A stretch of DNA of 64,000 nt from contig CAWJRN010000003.1 of the NCBI GenBank assembly GCA_963845265.1, forward strand, positions 62,001 through 126,000, given 5' to 3'. The notes under the pieces are model-generated. The model made no database searches, was not told the origin of the DNA, and saw only the letters and a program-made list of their open reading frames with translations. This stretch comes from DYRB01 sp963845265. GTDB lineage: Bacteria > Pseudomonadota > Gammaproteobacteria > Chromatiales > Chromatiaceae. Position numbers and translations under genes: made by a program. How positions within the stretch are numbered: position 1 is the first letter of the stretch; each line of letters opens with the position of its first letter. Positions 27,392 to 36,121 of the stretch are shown here, in pieces.

Positions 27392-28864
27392 TCAGGAGGT
27401 CGAGCGGCCCCGCTTGGACTGGGTCGTCTCGCTGGAGACGATGCGCAGCTTCTGACCGGGGAGCAGGGGGTCGCTGCGACCGATACCGTTCCAGGAGGCT
27501 AGGTCGTCGCGAGTGACCTTGTAGTCGCGGGCGACGCTGCTCAGGGTGTCGCCACCCCTGACCACATAGACCAAGCCGCCGGAGACGTCTCTAGACGAGA
27601 GGTCTGCCAAGGGTGCCGGCGGGATGGTCAGGCGGGTACCGGCGGCGACCTTGTTGGATTTCAGGCCGTTGGCGGACTGCAGGGCCTTGGTGCTGACGCT
27701 GAAGCGTCGGGCGATACTGCTCAGGCTCTCGCCCTTACGCACGCGGTAGGTCTCGCTGGTACTGACTGCTACTGCCGGGCGGGCCGAGACTGCACTGCCG
27801 CCGCTAGCCAATTGCAGCCGCAACCTTTGACCGCTGCCGGCCGGGACCAACAGGGTGTGGGGGCCGCTAGGCTGGGTCTTGCCCTGCTTGAGGCCCGGAT
27901 TGAGCTTGCTCAGGACGGCGGGGTTGAGGTCCGCCAGACGGGCCGCATGGTTCAGGTCCACCTGCTTGGAGGCGTGGACCAGCTCGAGCTGCGGGCGGTT
28001 CGGCACCCTAGGCATGGCTAGGCCGTGGCCGGCCGGGGCGGCGACGACCTGTGAGATGGCCAGGAGCTGGGGCACGTAGTTCTCGGTCTCTGCCGGCAGG
28101 TCCAGGGACCAGAAATCCGTCGGCTTACCCTGGCTGCGGTTGCGCTGCTGGGCGGAGCGCACCCGCTCCGGGCCGCAGTTGTAGGCGGCAATGGCCAGGG
28201 CCCAGTCGCCACCCAGATCGTCGTGCAGGCCCTGAAGATAGGCCAGCGCGGCGCGGGTCGAGGCGACGATGTCGTTGCGCCCGTCGTACCAGGCATTCTG
28301 GGCCAGGCCCATATGGACGCCGGTGGAGGGGATGAACTGCCACATCCCGGATGCGCTCTTGGGGGACATGGCGCGTGGGTTGTAACTGCTCTCCACCTCC
28401 GGCAGCAGGGCCAACTCCATGGGCATGCCGCGTCGCTCGATCTCCCTGACGATCATGTGGAGATAGGGCTGCGCACGGTTGGAGAGGCGTGTGAGATAAT
28501 CCCGCTGGCCTTGGATGGCGCGTACCCGGGACGAGATTCTGGGGTTTTGCTGGGATTTTAGGGTCATGCCGCCGCGCACCCGATCCCACAGGTCCCCGGA
28601 GCCACTGTTCGCGGCGATGGGGCCGAATGGGTCCTCGCTCCGACTGTAAGCGCGTCCACCCTCTCCACGAACGCGGATCTGCACGTCCGGCGCCGGGCGG
28701 ACATAGCCGTAGCTTCGTGCCGAGACCCCGTCCGGGTCGTACAGGTCGGCGTCTTCTCGCGGCGATTGCCCGGCGCAGCCGGCGAGCAGGAGTAGGGTGA
28801 GGGCGGAGGCCAGGGGCAGGCCGAGATTCGAGCTAGGAATCAGGCGAGTGATCGAAGCGGGCAT
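27392..28864 (-). CDS. mltD: membrane-bound lytic murein transglycosylase D with LysM domains
   Basis: 490 aa lipoprotein. ATG 28864 is chosen because it gives a proper lipoprotein signal ending LLLLAGC (Cys about 31); longer in-frame starts to 29050 would bury the signal. SLT domain: ELALLPEVESSYNPRAMSPK (catalytic Glu about 153), SASGMWQFIPSTG, AIAAYNCGPERV. Two C-terminal LysM domains: YRVRKGESLSSIARRF and YVVRGGDTLSSVARDY. It cleaves peptidoglycan to anhydro-muropeptides at the outer membrane inner face. Divergent from the yafS-rnhA-dnaQ set, with which mltD also neighbours in E. coli. Confidence 0.92.
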   Translation of the reverse strand: MPASITRLIPSSNLGLPLASALTLLLLAGCAGQSPREDADLYDPDGVSARSYGYVRPAPDVQIRVRGEGGRAYSRSEDPFGPIAANSGSGDLWDRVRGGMTLKSQQNPRISSRVRAIQGQRDYLTRLSNRAQPYLHMIVREIERRGMPMELALLPEVESSYNPRAMSPKSASGMWQFIPSTGVHMGLAQNAWYDGRNDIVASTRAALAYLQGLHDDLGGDWALAIAAYNCGPERVRSAQQRNRSQGKPTDFWSLDLPAETENYVPQLLAISQVVAAPAGHGLAMPRVPNRPQLELVHASKQVDLNHAARLADLNPAVLSKLNPGLKQGKTQPSGPHTLLVPAGSGQRLRLQLASGGSAVSARPAVAVSTSETYRVRKGESLSSIARRFSVSTKALQSANGLKSNKVAAGTRLTIPPAPLADLSSRDVSGGLVYVVRGGDTLSSVARDYKVTRDDLASWNGIGRSDPLLPGQKLRIVSSETTQSKRGRSTS

Positions 28865-29181
28865 AGACTTTGTGTCTCGGTGGTCGAGGTCGAGGAAGCA
28901 GTGACCCAGGTTGGTATCTCCGGGCCGTCTCGCTAGGATTGCCTTGTCAGGGCGGCGCCTGTTCTCTTGCAACCGCGACCGGCCCGGGATTTGGGCGAGC
29001 GTCGGCGACCGCGTTAGGTTGCTGGATTCCGGTGTAGGTGTGCCAACCATCTGTTGGGAACCGATCAGGAGTAAGTCATTATTTTCAGCAACTTTGCCGC
29101 ACGACTATACCCAAAGCTGTGGGGTTTTGCCAGCCTAAAACAGGTGTCGGGTGGCTCTGGTGAGCGGGCTCCGGGGTTAAC

Positions 29182-29949
29182 ATGAGCCGGTGTCGAGGGC
29201 AGGGTGCTCCCCTGTCGCACCTGGAGGATTGGTATGCCACGCCCCTCGGTGCCGAGGTGGCGCGGGCGGAGGCCGCCGCCGTGGAGCGTCAGCTCGATGG
29301 GTTGGTGGGCTATTACCTGATCCAGGTCGGGCTTGCCGGGGTCTTTTGTGCTGGGGTGGGCGAGGGGCGTATCCGTAGCCGCATCCAGCTCCCGGCGGCC
29401 CCCCGCCCCAACATCCCGGGTATTCAGATCGCCGGCTTGCCGGCTTTTCTACCCATCGCCAGCGATAGTGTGGATGCGGTGGTGCTGCCGCATACCCTCG
29501 ACCTGGAGGAAGACCCCCAAACCGCGCTGCGTGAGGTCGAGCGCGTACTGATCCCGGAGGGGCGGGTCATCGTGATGGGCTTCAATGCCCTGAGCCTCTG
29601 GGGTGCCTGGGGGCTTGTGGGTCAGCGGCGCGGCAGGGTTCCCTGGTGCGGTCGCTTTTTGACCCCGTTTCGGGTCCGGGATTGGCTCACCCTACTTGGT
29701 TTCGATGTGGAGGCAGAAGAGATGCTCGTCTTTCGTCCGCCCTGGCGGCGCGCAGGTCGGGGCCGCGGGGTATCTTTGATGGATACCCTCGGTACCCGGT
29801 ATTGGCCCTTCCTCGGTGGGGTCTACGTGATCCGCGGGGTCAAGCGGGTCTCGACCCTGACCCCACTGCGCCCCTCCTGGGGTGGTCGGCGGGCGGTGCT
29901 GGCAGGCGGGGCGGTGGAGCCGACGGCCCGGGACGGTCGTTATGCCTGA
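29182..29949 (+). CDS. YafS-like class I methyltransferase
   Basis: 255 aa. Methyltransferase_11-type: IASDSVDAVVLPHTLDLEED, then REVERVLIPEGRVIVMGFNA, with a weak motif I, as in YafS relatives. Lies between mltD and rnhA as yafS does in E. coli (mltD-gloB-yafS-rnhA-dnaQ). Overlaps rnhA by 8 nt. Substrate unknown. Confidence 0.85.
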   Translation: MSRCRGQGAPLSHLEDWYATPLGAEVARAEAAAVERQLDGLVGYYLIQVGLAGVFCAGVGEGRIRSRIQLPAAPRPNIPGIQIAGLPAFLPIASDSVDAVVLPHTLDLEEDPQTALREVERVLIPEGRVIVMGFNALSLWGAWGLVGQRRGRVPWCGRFLTPFRVRDWLTLLGFDVEAEEMLVFRPPWRRAGRGRGVSLMDTLGTRYWPFLGGVYVIRGVKRVSTLTPLRPSWGGRRAVLAGGAVEPTARDGRYA

Positions 29950-30424
29950 GGGCTCAAGCTTGGATGCCGGGCCCAACGCGGCTGCAGCTGAGGCCGGCCA
30001 GGTGGTGGAGATCTACACCGACGGCGCCTGCAAGGGCAATCCGGGGCGGGGTGGCTGGGGGGCCTTGCTGCGATACGGTAGCGTCGAGAAGGAATTGTGT
30101 GGAGGCGAGCGTGACACCACGAACAACCGCATGGAACTGATGGGCGTCATTGCGTCTCTGGAGGCCCTCAAGCGCCCTGCCCAGGTGCGCATTACCACCG
30201 ACTCCCAGTACGTCAAACGCGGCGTCACCGAGTGGATGAAGGGCTGGAAACGCAATGGTTGGCGTACCGCCAGCAAGCAGCCGGTGAAGAACCGCGACCT
30301 TTGGGAACGCCTGGACCTGGCCCTGGGCGGCCACCGGATCAGTTGGCACTGGGTCAGGGGCCACACCGGGCATGCGGAAAACGAGCGCGCCGACCGACTG
30401 GCCAACCAAGGCATCCCCAAGTAG
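29942..30424 (+). CDS. rnhA: ribonuclease HI
   Basis: 160 aa from ATG 29942, overlapping the previous stop; a longer frame from 29882 lies within yafS and is not needed. Degrades RNA in RNA-DNA hybrids. Catalytic residues visible: YTDGACKGNPG (Asp), NRMELMGV (Glu), TTDSQYVKRG (Asp) and the RGHTGHAENERADRLAN end (His, Asp). It has a short 18-residue N-terminal extension compared with E. coli RNase HI. Confidence 0.95.
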   Translation: MPEGSSLDAGPNAAAAEAGQVVEIYTDGACKGNPGRGGWGALLRYGSVEKELCGGERDTTNNRMELMGVIASLEALKRPAQVRITTDSQYVKRGVTEWMKGWKRNGWRTASKQPVKNRDLWERLDLALGGHRISWHWVRGHTGHAENERADRLANQGIPK

Positions 30425-30828
30425 GCGCACTGCGCGCGGCCACCGTTGCGACTCCTTTCGCACTTGATGAGTTGAAGGGTCGGCCAATCGTCCCCTGTTA
30501 GTCCCGGGCGCGCGCGCAGAAATCCCACAGGAATTCATTTATCGGTCGGTTTCCGCGTCGTCGGTGATGATCGCGACGGTCGTGTCCCTGCGAAGTCTGA
30601 CGAGGTCGGTAATGTGTTGAGTTTCTATTCCAAATACTGAAAACTCTCAGACGCCGACTTGCCGCGGTTCGAAGCTCGCAGATCGCTCAACAGCATGAGT
30701 CCGTGCCGGTCCGAATCGAAAAAATGCACAGACTTCGCGCGCGCACGATCGCAGAAGTTTCCACTGGCGATCCCGCGGTCCGTCAGTCCTAAAAACAGCC
30801 TCAAAGGTCCTCGCGCGAAGTATCCCCC
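30425..30828. other. 404-bp gap between rnhA and dnaQ
   Basis: No recognised gene. The stretch is lower in GC than its neighbours. A minus-strand frame ending at 30625 (DRGIASGNFCDRARAKSVHF, SDRHGLMLLSDLRASNRG) looks protein-like but has no credible start before it runs into dnaQ antisense. It may be a decayed gene. No tRNA was found here. Confidence 0.35.
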
Positions 30829-31554
30829 ATGCGACAGATCGTCCTCGACACCGAGACCACCGGCCTGGAGCCCAAGGAGGGGCACCGCATCATCGAGATC
30901 GGCTGTGTCGAGGTCATTGATCGGCGCCAGACCCGAAACACCTTCCACCAATACCTCCAGCCGGACCGCGAGATCGACGCTGGGGCGGTGGAGGTGCATG
31001 GAATCACCAACGAGTTCCTGAGGGACAAGCCGCGTTTCGCGGAGATCGCCGAGGACTTCCTGGCCTATGTCGCCGACGCCGAGCTGATCATCCACAACGC
31101 GGCCTTTGATGTGGGATTCCTCGATGCGGAGCTGGCTGGTTGGCGGTCGGATGGTCAGCGCATCGCCGATGTTTGCCAGGTGACCGACACCCTGGCCATG
31201 GCGCGCCGTCTGCATCCGGGGCAGCGCAACAGCCTGGATGCCCTATGCAAACGCTATGCGGTAGACAACTCCCGCCGTGATCTGCACGGGGCCCTGCTCG
31301 ACGCCGAGATCCTGGCCGATGTCTATCTGGCCATGACCGGCGGGCAGGTCAGCCTGCACCTGGGGGGGCAGGGAGAGTCTCCTGTTGCCGGTGGGGGCCG
31401 AGTCCCGGTGCGCCGTCTAAGCGCCGATAGGCCGCCCCTGAGGGTGGTGCGGGCGGCCCCGGAGGATCTCGCTGCCCATCAGGCACGGCTGGAGGCCATC
31501 CAAGCCGCCGGTGGGAGCTGCCTCTGGTTGGCTGAGGAGCGCGTGGAGGCCTGA
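30829..31554 (+). CDS. dnaQ: DNA polymerase III epsilon subunit (3'-5' exonuclease)
   Basis: 241 aa. Proofreading subunit of the replicative polymerase core. ExoI motif VLDTETTGLEP at residues 5-15, ExoII around IIHNAAFDVGFLDAEL (about 87), and ExoIII HGALLDAEILADVY (His and Asp, about 155-165). The C-terminus ends in the theta/alpha-binding region EDLAAHQARLEAI. The rnhA-dnaQ order is conserved, but here they are co-directional and not divergent as in E. coli. Confidence 0.95.
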   Translation: MRQIVLDTETTGLEPKEGHRIIEIGCVEVIDRRQTRNTFHQYLQPDREIDAGAVEVHGITNEFLRDKPRFAEIAEDFLAYVADAELIIHNAAFDVGFLDAELAGWRSDGQRIADVCQVTDTLAMARRLHPGQRNSLDALCKRYAVDNSRRDLHGALLDAEILADVYLAMTGGQVSLHLGGQGESPVAGGGRVPVRRLSADRPPLRVVRAAPEDLAAHQARLEAIQAAGGSCLWLAEERVEA

Positions 31555-31591
31555 TCTATAGCCCGAACAGAGGCGTCTCGAACTGAGCCTT

Positions 31592-31951
31592 TCAGCGATG
31601 CTTCTTGCCCACGCTCTCCATGTGGCTCAGCCAGGAGGAGAAGATGCCGCTGGTTCCGGTGTGGTTGCGCCGCCCGCGGAAGGTGCCGAAGCAGCGTTCA
31701 TTGTCGTCGGCAAAGCGCGACGAGCCGATGGAGAGCAGGGCCACCATGAGCAGTACATCCACGACCGCAACCGCGACCAGGATGGCCCCGTGCAGCAGGA
31801 CATCGTGTAGCAGCCAGACCGACACCAACTGGTAGTACTGGGTGACGGCCCAGATCGATGCGAACAACAAGACCACCGCGAGTAGCGAGAAGAAATCCGC
31901 GATGCGCTCGTGGGTGCGGGTGAATTGCTTGACGTCTTTGCACACGGACAT
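31592..31951 (-). CDS. hypothetical two-helix membrane protein
   Basis: 119 aa; ATG 31951 (MSVCKDVKQFTRTHERIADF) has GAGG 8 nt upstream, whereas the frame continues open to 32041. Two membrane helices: FFSLLAVVLLFASIWAV (about 20-38) and GAILVAVAVVDVLLMVALLS (about 52-72). The tail is hydrophilic with WLSHMESVGKKHR at the end. Family not recognised. Convergent with dnaQ. Confidence 0.65.
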   Translation of the reverse strand: MSVCKDVKQFTRTHERIADFFSLLAVVLLFASIWAVTQYYQLVSVWLLHDVLLHGAILVAVAVVDVLLMVALLSIGSSRFADDNERCFGTFRGRRNHTGTSGIFSSWLSHMESVGKKHR

Positions 31952-32107
31952 GGGGGTATCCTCGGGCCTGAAGTGTGGGCAGCGGCCGCTGGATTCGGCC
32001 AGATCGCTGACCAGCATAAGGCGAGTCACACCTCTAGGCAATGCGGCCGGCGCGCTACACCTGGGCTCCGGTTTACCGGGGGCCTCCCCGTATGACCCCG
32101 CGCGCGC

Positions 32108-32458
32108 CTAAATGGTCCCGGGGCCGGAGTTGTGCTCGGTAGCGCCGGCCTTGCTCCCTCCCAGGCAGGGCGGCGAGGTGGGGGCAACGCCACCTTTCGC
32201 AAACCATTGTTCCGGTGTCCAAGCGTGGATGGCCAGTGCATGCAGGCCGCTCTGGAACTCCGCGGCCAACAAGGTGTTCACGAGTCGGTGCCGGGCGATC
32301 AGAGTCGTGTCCAAGAAGGTTTCGCTCGCGATCGTGACCCGGAAGTGGGATTCCGCGCCGGGTGGGACACTGTGCATGTGGCTCTCGTCGACCACCTCCA
32401 AGTGCAGGGGTGTGAGGGCCTCGTTCAGGGTTACTTCGATGCGGGACTTGCGATTCAT
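32108..32458 (-). CDS. bolA: BolA family protein
   Basis: 116 aa from ATG 32458 (MNRKSRIEVTLNEALTPLHL). BolA hallmarks: ESHMHSVPPGAESHFRVTIA, ARHRLVNTLLAAEF, LHALAIHAWTPEQW. BolA proteins pair with monothiol glutaredoxins (Grx4) in [2Fe-2S] trafficking and act as transcription regulators of morphology genes. The invariant His in the RHRLV helix is present. A 20-residue C-terminal tail exceeds E. coli BolA. Confidence 0.9.
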   Translation of the reverse strand: MNRKSRIEVTLNEALTPLHLEVVDESHMHSVPPGAESHFRVTIASETFLDTTLIARHRLVNTLLAAEFQSGLHALAIHAWTPEQWFAKGGVAPTSPPCLGGSKAGATEHNSGPGTI

Positions 32459-32662
32459 AGCTGGGCCTCGGTACCTTGACACCGGGGCAGATGGGGCCGG
32501 CGGCCAGCAGATGCAAACCTCGGCCCCGGCGTCAGGGTCTGCGGGGGCGCGCCTGGGGCTCCAGCAGCGCAAGTACCTCGTTGTGCCCCTGCTCGCGTGC
32601 TTAATCCGCCGCGGCCCCAATGCGAATCCGCAACCCCCGCTGGGGTTGGAGTGAGGTGGAGT

Positions 32663-33022
32663 GTGACGAGAACAGTGCGGCCGGGGCGCATCGGGCGTGA
32701 GCAGCGGACCATCGCAGCCATGCTGACGATCTATTGCCGCGATCACCACGGCCTGGTGGACGAGGGCCTATGCCCGCAGTGCAGCACCTTGCTCGACTAT
32801 GCGTGGCGACGCTTGGAGGTGTGTCCCTTTCAGGCGGCCAAGCCGGCCTGTAATCGGTGTCAGGTCCACTGCTACAGCTCCCGCATGCGGGAGCGGGTGA
32901 CGGAGGTGATGCGTTATGCAGGTCCGAGGATGCCGCTGCGCCACCCGATCCTCAGCCTGCTGCATCTGCTCGATAGTCGCCGCGGGTCCCCGGGGCTGGG
33001 GGGCAAGAAGGGTGACGTTTGA
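32663..33022 (+). CDS. nitrous-oxide-stimulated promoter family protein
   Basis: About 119 aa. The family (named from a nitrous-oxide-responsive promoter study; true role unknown) is recognised by its cysteine/histidine pattern: MLTIYCRDHHG, LCPQCSTLLDYAWRRLEVCPF, KPACNRCQVHCY and EVMRYAGPRMPLRHP. The many Cys/His pairs suggest zinc binding. GTG 32663 preceded by GAGG at 6-nt spacing is preferred; GTG 32651 is an alternative. Confidence 0.82.
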   Translation: MTRTVRPGRIGREQRTIAAMLTIYCRDHHGLVDEGLCPQCSTLLDYAWRRLEVCPFQAAKPACNRCQVHCYSSRMRERVTEVMRYAGPRMPLRHPILSLLHLLDSRRGSPGLGGKKGDV

Positions 33023-33316
33023 ACTCTACCTCTGGACGAGGCAAGCGTTCGGGCGGGGGCCGAGTCAGCGGTGCGAGGGATTCCACCCGATCAAGCCCGT
33101 GTCGGCCACCGCGGCTCGCGTCCCGGCGTTATAGTCGCTGTGGACCTCCGGGTCGAGTAGCTACCAGGATAGGGCGAGCGTGGCGACGCTCAGCTAAAGA
33201 ATGTACTTGGGTCTCATGGTTCGCCTCACTTTCGCCTCGATGAACCTAGGGTGCATCAGGGTGGGTCGGAACCGTGGCGCCAATCGGGATGATCCGCCAC
33301 CGCGGGAGTGATCGCC
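33023..33316. other. 294-bp gap, nothing recognised
   Basis: No convincing frame, repeat or hairpin. Upstream region of the lipoprotein gene at 33317. Confidence 0.4.
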
Positions 33317-33832
33317 ATGTCGCGTGCCATCTGCTTGGTTAGTGTCTTGTTCGGTGTCGCGGGATGCGCCGTGCCTGAGTCTGGTGATAGTGGGCTAGAG
33401 CTGAGTTTGGGCGAGGTCGAGATCCCGGCGGGTTCGGCCCATCGGGTCTTCCAGGGTGGGCGACCGGTGGGCGGGGCAGGGATCCTTGCACCCTACTGCG
33501 AACTGGAAATCCAGACCGTCTCGCAACAACCCCAGCATGTTGCCCCGGTACGTGCGCGGGTGACCCGGGTGAGCCAGAGCCTGCTCAAGGATCCGACCAC
33601 GCGCATTCCTGCACTGCTTGGGGGCATCGATTGCTCAGAGCCCTTGTTCCACGAGACCATCTGGTGGTTGACCGCGGATGGCCCCTCGCCTGTCCTTTGG
33701 TTGCGTTGTCTGGCGCCCTACTTCCAGTGCCGGATCGGTGGTCCACTCTCTGCGGAGCAGATTCAAGCGGTGGTCGGGCCAACGATCAGCCTCGGGTCCG
33801 TTGCCACGGTGCACCCCGTGGTGCCCCGTTGA
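33317..33832 (+). CDS. putative lipoprotein, unknown function
   Basis: 171 aa. ATG 33317 has GGGAG 8 nt upstream. Signal MSRAICLVSVLFGVAGC gives lipobox VAGC at Cys 17. The mature part is beta-rich with two cysteines near CSEPLF and LRCLAPYFQC; segment FQGGRPVGGAGILAPYCELE is unlike families I know. Convergent with the lipoprotein gene at 33837. Confidence 0.7.
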   Translation: MSRAICLVSVLFGVAGCAVPESGDSGLELSLGEVEIPAGSAHRVFQGGRPVGGAGILAPYCELEIQTVSQQPQHVAPVRARVTRVSQSLLKDPTTRIPALLGGIDCSEPLFHETIWWLTADGPSPVLWLRCLAPYFQCRIGGPLSAEQIQAVVGPTISLGSVATVHPVVPR

Positions 33833-33836
33833 GTCC

Positions 33837-34886
33837 CTACTCCAGGCCCTTGCAGACGCCGTTGCTGCATTTGACCACGAAGGCTGGATCGCCGGCGCAG
33901 TAGACCCGCAGATACTCAGCGTCGGGGTCGCGTCTGAAAACTGCGGTGCGACCGGCTTGTACCTGGCAGCCGCGCAGGGCCGCATAGCGTTCGGCGTTCC
34001 CGACCTCGTCACGGGCAGCCGGGCCGCGGTTCAGGGCCATCATGTTGTCGGCAGGCTGCACGGGCGTGGTGGTCGCGATGGGCTGGGTCGGCGCGTAGCT
34101 GCGCACGGGGGCGGGGAAGCTGCCGGTGCTTTGGGACCCTGCCTGGGGCTCGGGTTGAGCGGCAGCGGGGGCAGCGACTACCGGGGCCGTCGTATCGGGA
34201 GGTGGCGCCGATGCGTATTCCGGTACTGGCTCGGCGGCCTGTGCTGCGCCCCAGGCGGTCGGTGCTGTCTCATCGGGCAAGGGTGATTGCTGGGGGGCGT
34301 CGCTCGGGGTTGCGGTGCCTGGGTTCGCGCTCAACTCAGCGGCGGTCTCAGCGGCGGACTGGCCCGCCGTATCGATGGGCGGCAGGGCCCGGGCAACCCG
34401 CTGGTGATTCTCTGCCCAGGCCGCTCGCAGGGAGTCCAGGGAGCGCGACAGATTGTCGGCGTAGGCCTCCGTGTAGTCGGTGCGCTGGGCGCCGGCCCCC
34501 TGGTCATTCATGGTGACGAGGGATGCGCTGACCGTGACCTGGACCCCGTTCGGGACCTGCTGGTAAACGCTGGTGACCTCGATCTGGGGTCGCATTCCGG
34601 TGGCGACCAGGCCTGCCGCCACCGCCTGGGGGGCGTCCGGGTTGACCGGGCGGCTGAGTACCACGCGCTGATCCGTGGCACGCACGATCGTCCAACCCTT
34701 GGAACGTGCCGAACCCATGGCAATGGCGCGCACTTCTGCGACCTTAGCACCGGCGATCACCGTCGAGGGCCCGCTGATGGGCTCCTCCGTAACGCTTGTG
34801 CCAGCGCTGCGGGGTTGCGTTGCGCAGCCCGAGATTACGCCGATCGTCGCCAAACCTAACAAGACTGTATACAGACGCCAATTCAC
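33837..34886 (-). CDS. putative lipoprotein with Pro/Ala-rich linker
   Basis: 349 aa. Signal MNWRLYTVLLGLATIGVISG precedes the lipobox Cys 21. Residues about 45-160 form a globular domain (KGWTIVRATDQRVVLSRPV, QVPNGVQVTVSASLV), an alpha/beta pattern like DUF3576/BamC-type lipoproteins, though no family is assigned. A 130-residue Pro/Ala/Gln linker leads to a small Cys-rich end (GCQVQAG, VYCAGDPAFVVKCSNGVC), perhaps disulfide-linked in the periplasm. Confidence 0.7.
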   Translation of the reverse strand: MNWRLYTVLLGLATIGVISGCATQPRSAGTSVTEEPISGPSTVIAGAKVAEVRAIAMGSARSKGWTIVRATDQRVVLSRPVNPDAPQAVAAGLVATGMRPQIEVTSVYQQVPNGVQVTVSASLVTMNDQGAGAQRTDYTEAYADNLSRSLDSLRAAWAENHQRVARALPPIDTAGQSAAETAAELSANPGTATPSDAPQQSPLPDETAPTAWGAAQAAEPVPEYASAPPPDTTAPVVAAPAAAQPEPQAGSQSTGSFPAPVRSYAPTQPIATTTPVQPADNMMALNRGPAARDEVGNAERYAALRGCQVQAGRTAVFRRDPDAEYLRVYCAGDPAFVVKCSNGVCKGLE

Positions 34887-35044
34887 CGAGCAGCCCTCGA
34901 ATCTATCGTGTTTGCCTGGGTCGCGCCTGGCGGACCCACTGAGGGCGCGGATGCTATCACAAGCTCCGGCGGGTGCGTCGTCCGCAGGTGTGTCGTTTGG
35001 TTAAGATATCCGCATTGGGGGCGATTCCGACGAGGGTGAGAACC

Positions 35045-35824
35045 ATGCAATGTCCCAAGTGCGCGGCCGAGAACCCGCCCGGCACGGCCATTTGCGAGCG
35101 TTGCGGCATCGTCTTCGAAAAATACTACCGTTATCACCCGCGTCCGGGGGAGGACGCGCCTCCCCCCGTGCCGGCGCAGCTGCGCGGCGGCGCTCTCCGG
35201 TCGGATGGTGGGGTGCGGGCCCTGCTATGGCCGGCCGATCCCAAGGCGGATTGGGTGTCGGTCGGCGCTCGGGGCGTGCTGCTGCTGGTCTTGCTGTTCT
35301 GGGGGACGGCGCTGATGTCGTCGGGCATCGAGGGGAATGCCGTGGGGCACTCCTTCCTGCACCTGATCAATCTCCCCTTCCACGAGGCTGGACACGTGAT
35401 TTTTCGACCCTTCGGCCAATTCATACAATCTCTTGGGGGCACCTTGGGGCAGCTCCTGATGCCGGCGATCTGTTGCGGTGTGCTGCTGATTCAGACCCGA
35501 GACCCTTTCGGCGCCTCGGTGGCCCTATGGTGGTTCGGGGAGAATTTCCTGGACATAGCCCCCTACATGGCCGATGCGCAGGCCGGGGTCCTGCCGCTGG
35601 TGGGGGGCAACTTCGGGCATTCATCCCCCTACGGATTCCACGATTGGGAGTTCCTACTCAACGAGAGCGGTCTGTTGCACTTTGATAAGGCTTTGGCGCG
35701 GGGGACCTTTTTTTTCGGCAGCCTGATTATGCTCGCAGCGCTGATCTGGGGTGGCCTGTTGCTCTATGGCCAGTACCGGGCGGCGGCCGGGGGCTCCTCG
35801 ACCGACCCTGGGCGGCACAAATGA
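35045..35824 (+). CDS. zinc-ribbon membrane protein with HEAGH motif (putative site-2-type protease)
   Basis: 259 aa from ATG 35045; the frame is open from 34973, but TAAGAT (35002-35007), a likely -10, lies between. N-terminal zinc ribbon MQCPKCAAENPPGTAICERC. About four to five membrane helices follow. FHEAGHVIF near residue 115 fits HExxH of membrane-embedded M50 metalloproteases, with SLGGTLGQLLMP after it. A downstream Asp (FLDIAPYMADAQ) could be the third ligand. Role inferred only. Confidence 0.65.
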   Translation: MQCPKCAAENPPGTAICERCGIVFEKYYRYHPRPGEDAPPPVPAQLRGGALRSDGGVRALLWPADPKADWVSVGARGVLLLVLLFWGTALMSSGIEGNAVGHSFLHLINLPFHEAGHVIFRPFGQFIQSLGGTLGQLLMPAICCGVLLIQTRDPFGASVALWWFGENFLDIAPYMADAQAGVLPLVGGNFGHSSPYGFHDWEFLLNESGLLHFDKALARGTFFFGSLIMLAALIWGGLLLYGQYRAAAGGSSTDPGRHK

Positions 35825-35877
35825 GCCAATACGAAGAAGTTGTCAGTTGGCAGATTTCAGTTGTCAGTATGCCTTGA

Positions 35878-36019
35878 AACCGCAGATGACGCAGATGTCC
35901 GCAGATACAACACATGAGAATCCACCGCTTAATCAGGACACCCCGGTCACCCGCCGGGCGAGGCGGATATTGAGGCCAAAACCCCGGAACATCTGCGTTT
36001 ATCTGCGGAATCTGCGGTT
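35878..36019. repeat. palindromic repeat with CGCAGAT units
   Basis: Left arm AACCGCAGATGACGCAGATG (+TCCGCAGAT), 35878-35906; right arm ATCTGCGTTTATCTGCGGAA (+TCTGCGGTT), 35991-36019. Three units per arm at 9-10-bp spacing; 84-bp centre. Just upstream, GTTGTCAGT occurs twice (35839-35868). Confidence 0.75.
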
Positions 36020-36121
36020 GAACTGCACTTTCCAGGGTAAGAGGTTATTGGTATTAGGAAAACCGCCGGCGAAAAGCGGGAAACCCATGTGCGATGGGTT
36101 ATATGTCGCGGGTTGGCATCG

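Noticed and set aside
30425..30828. tRNA gene in the dnaQ-rnhA gap
   Set aside because: Searched by eye for GGTTCGANTCC-type T-arms with matching acceptor stems; none fits a cloverleaf.
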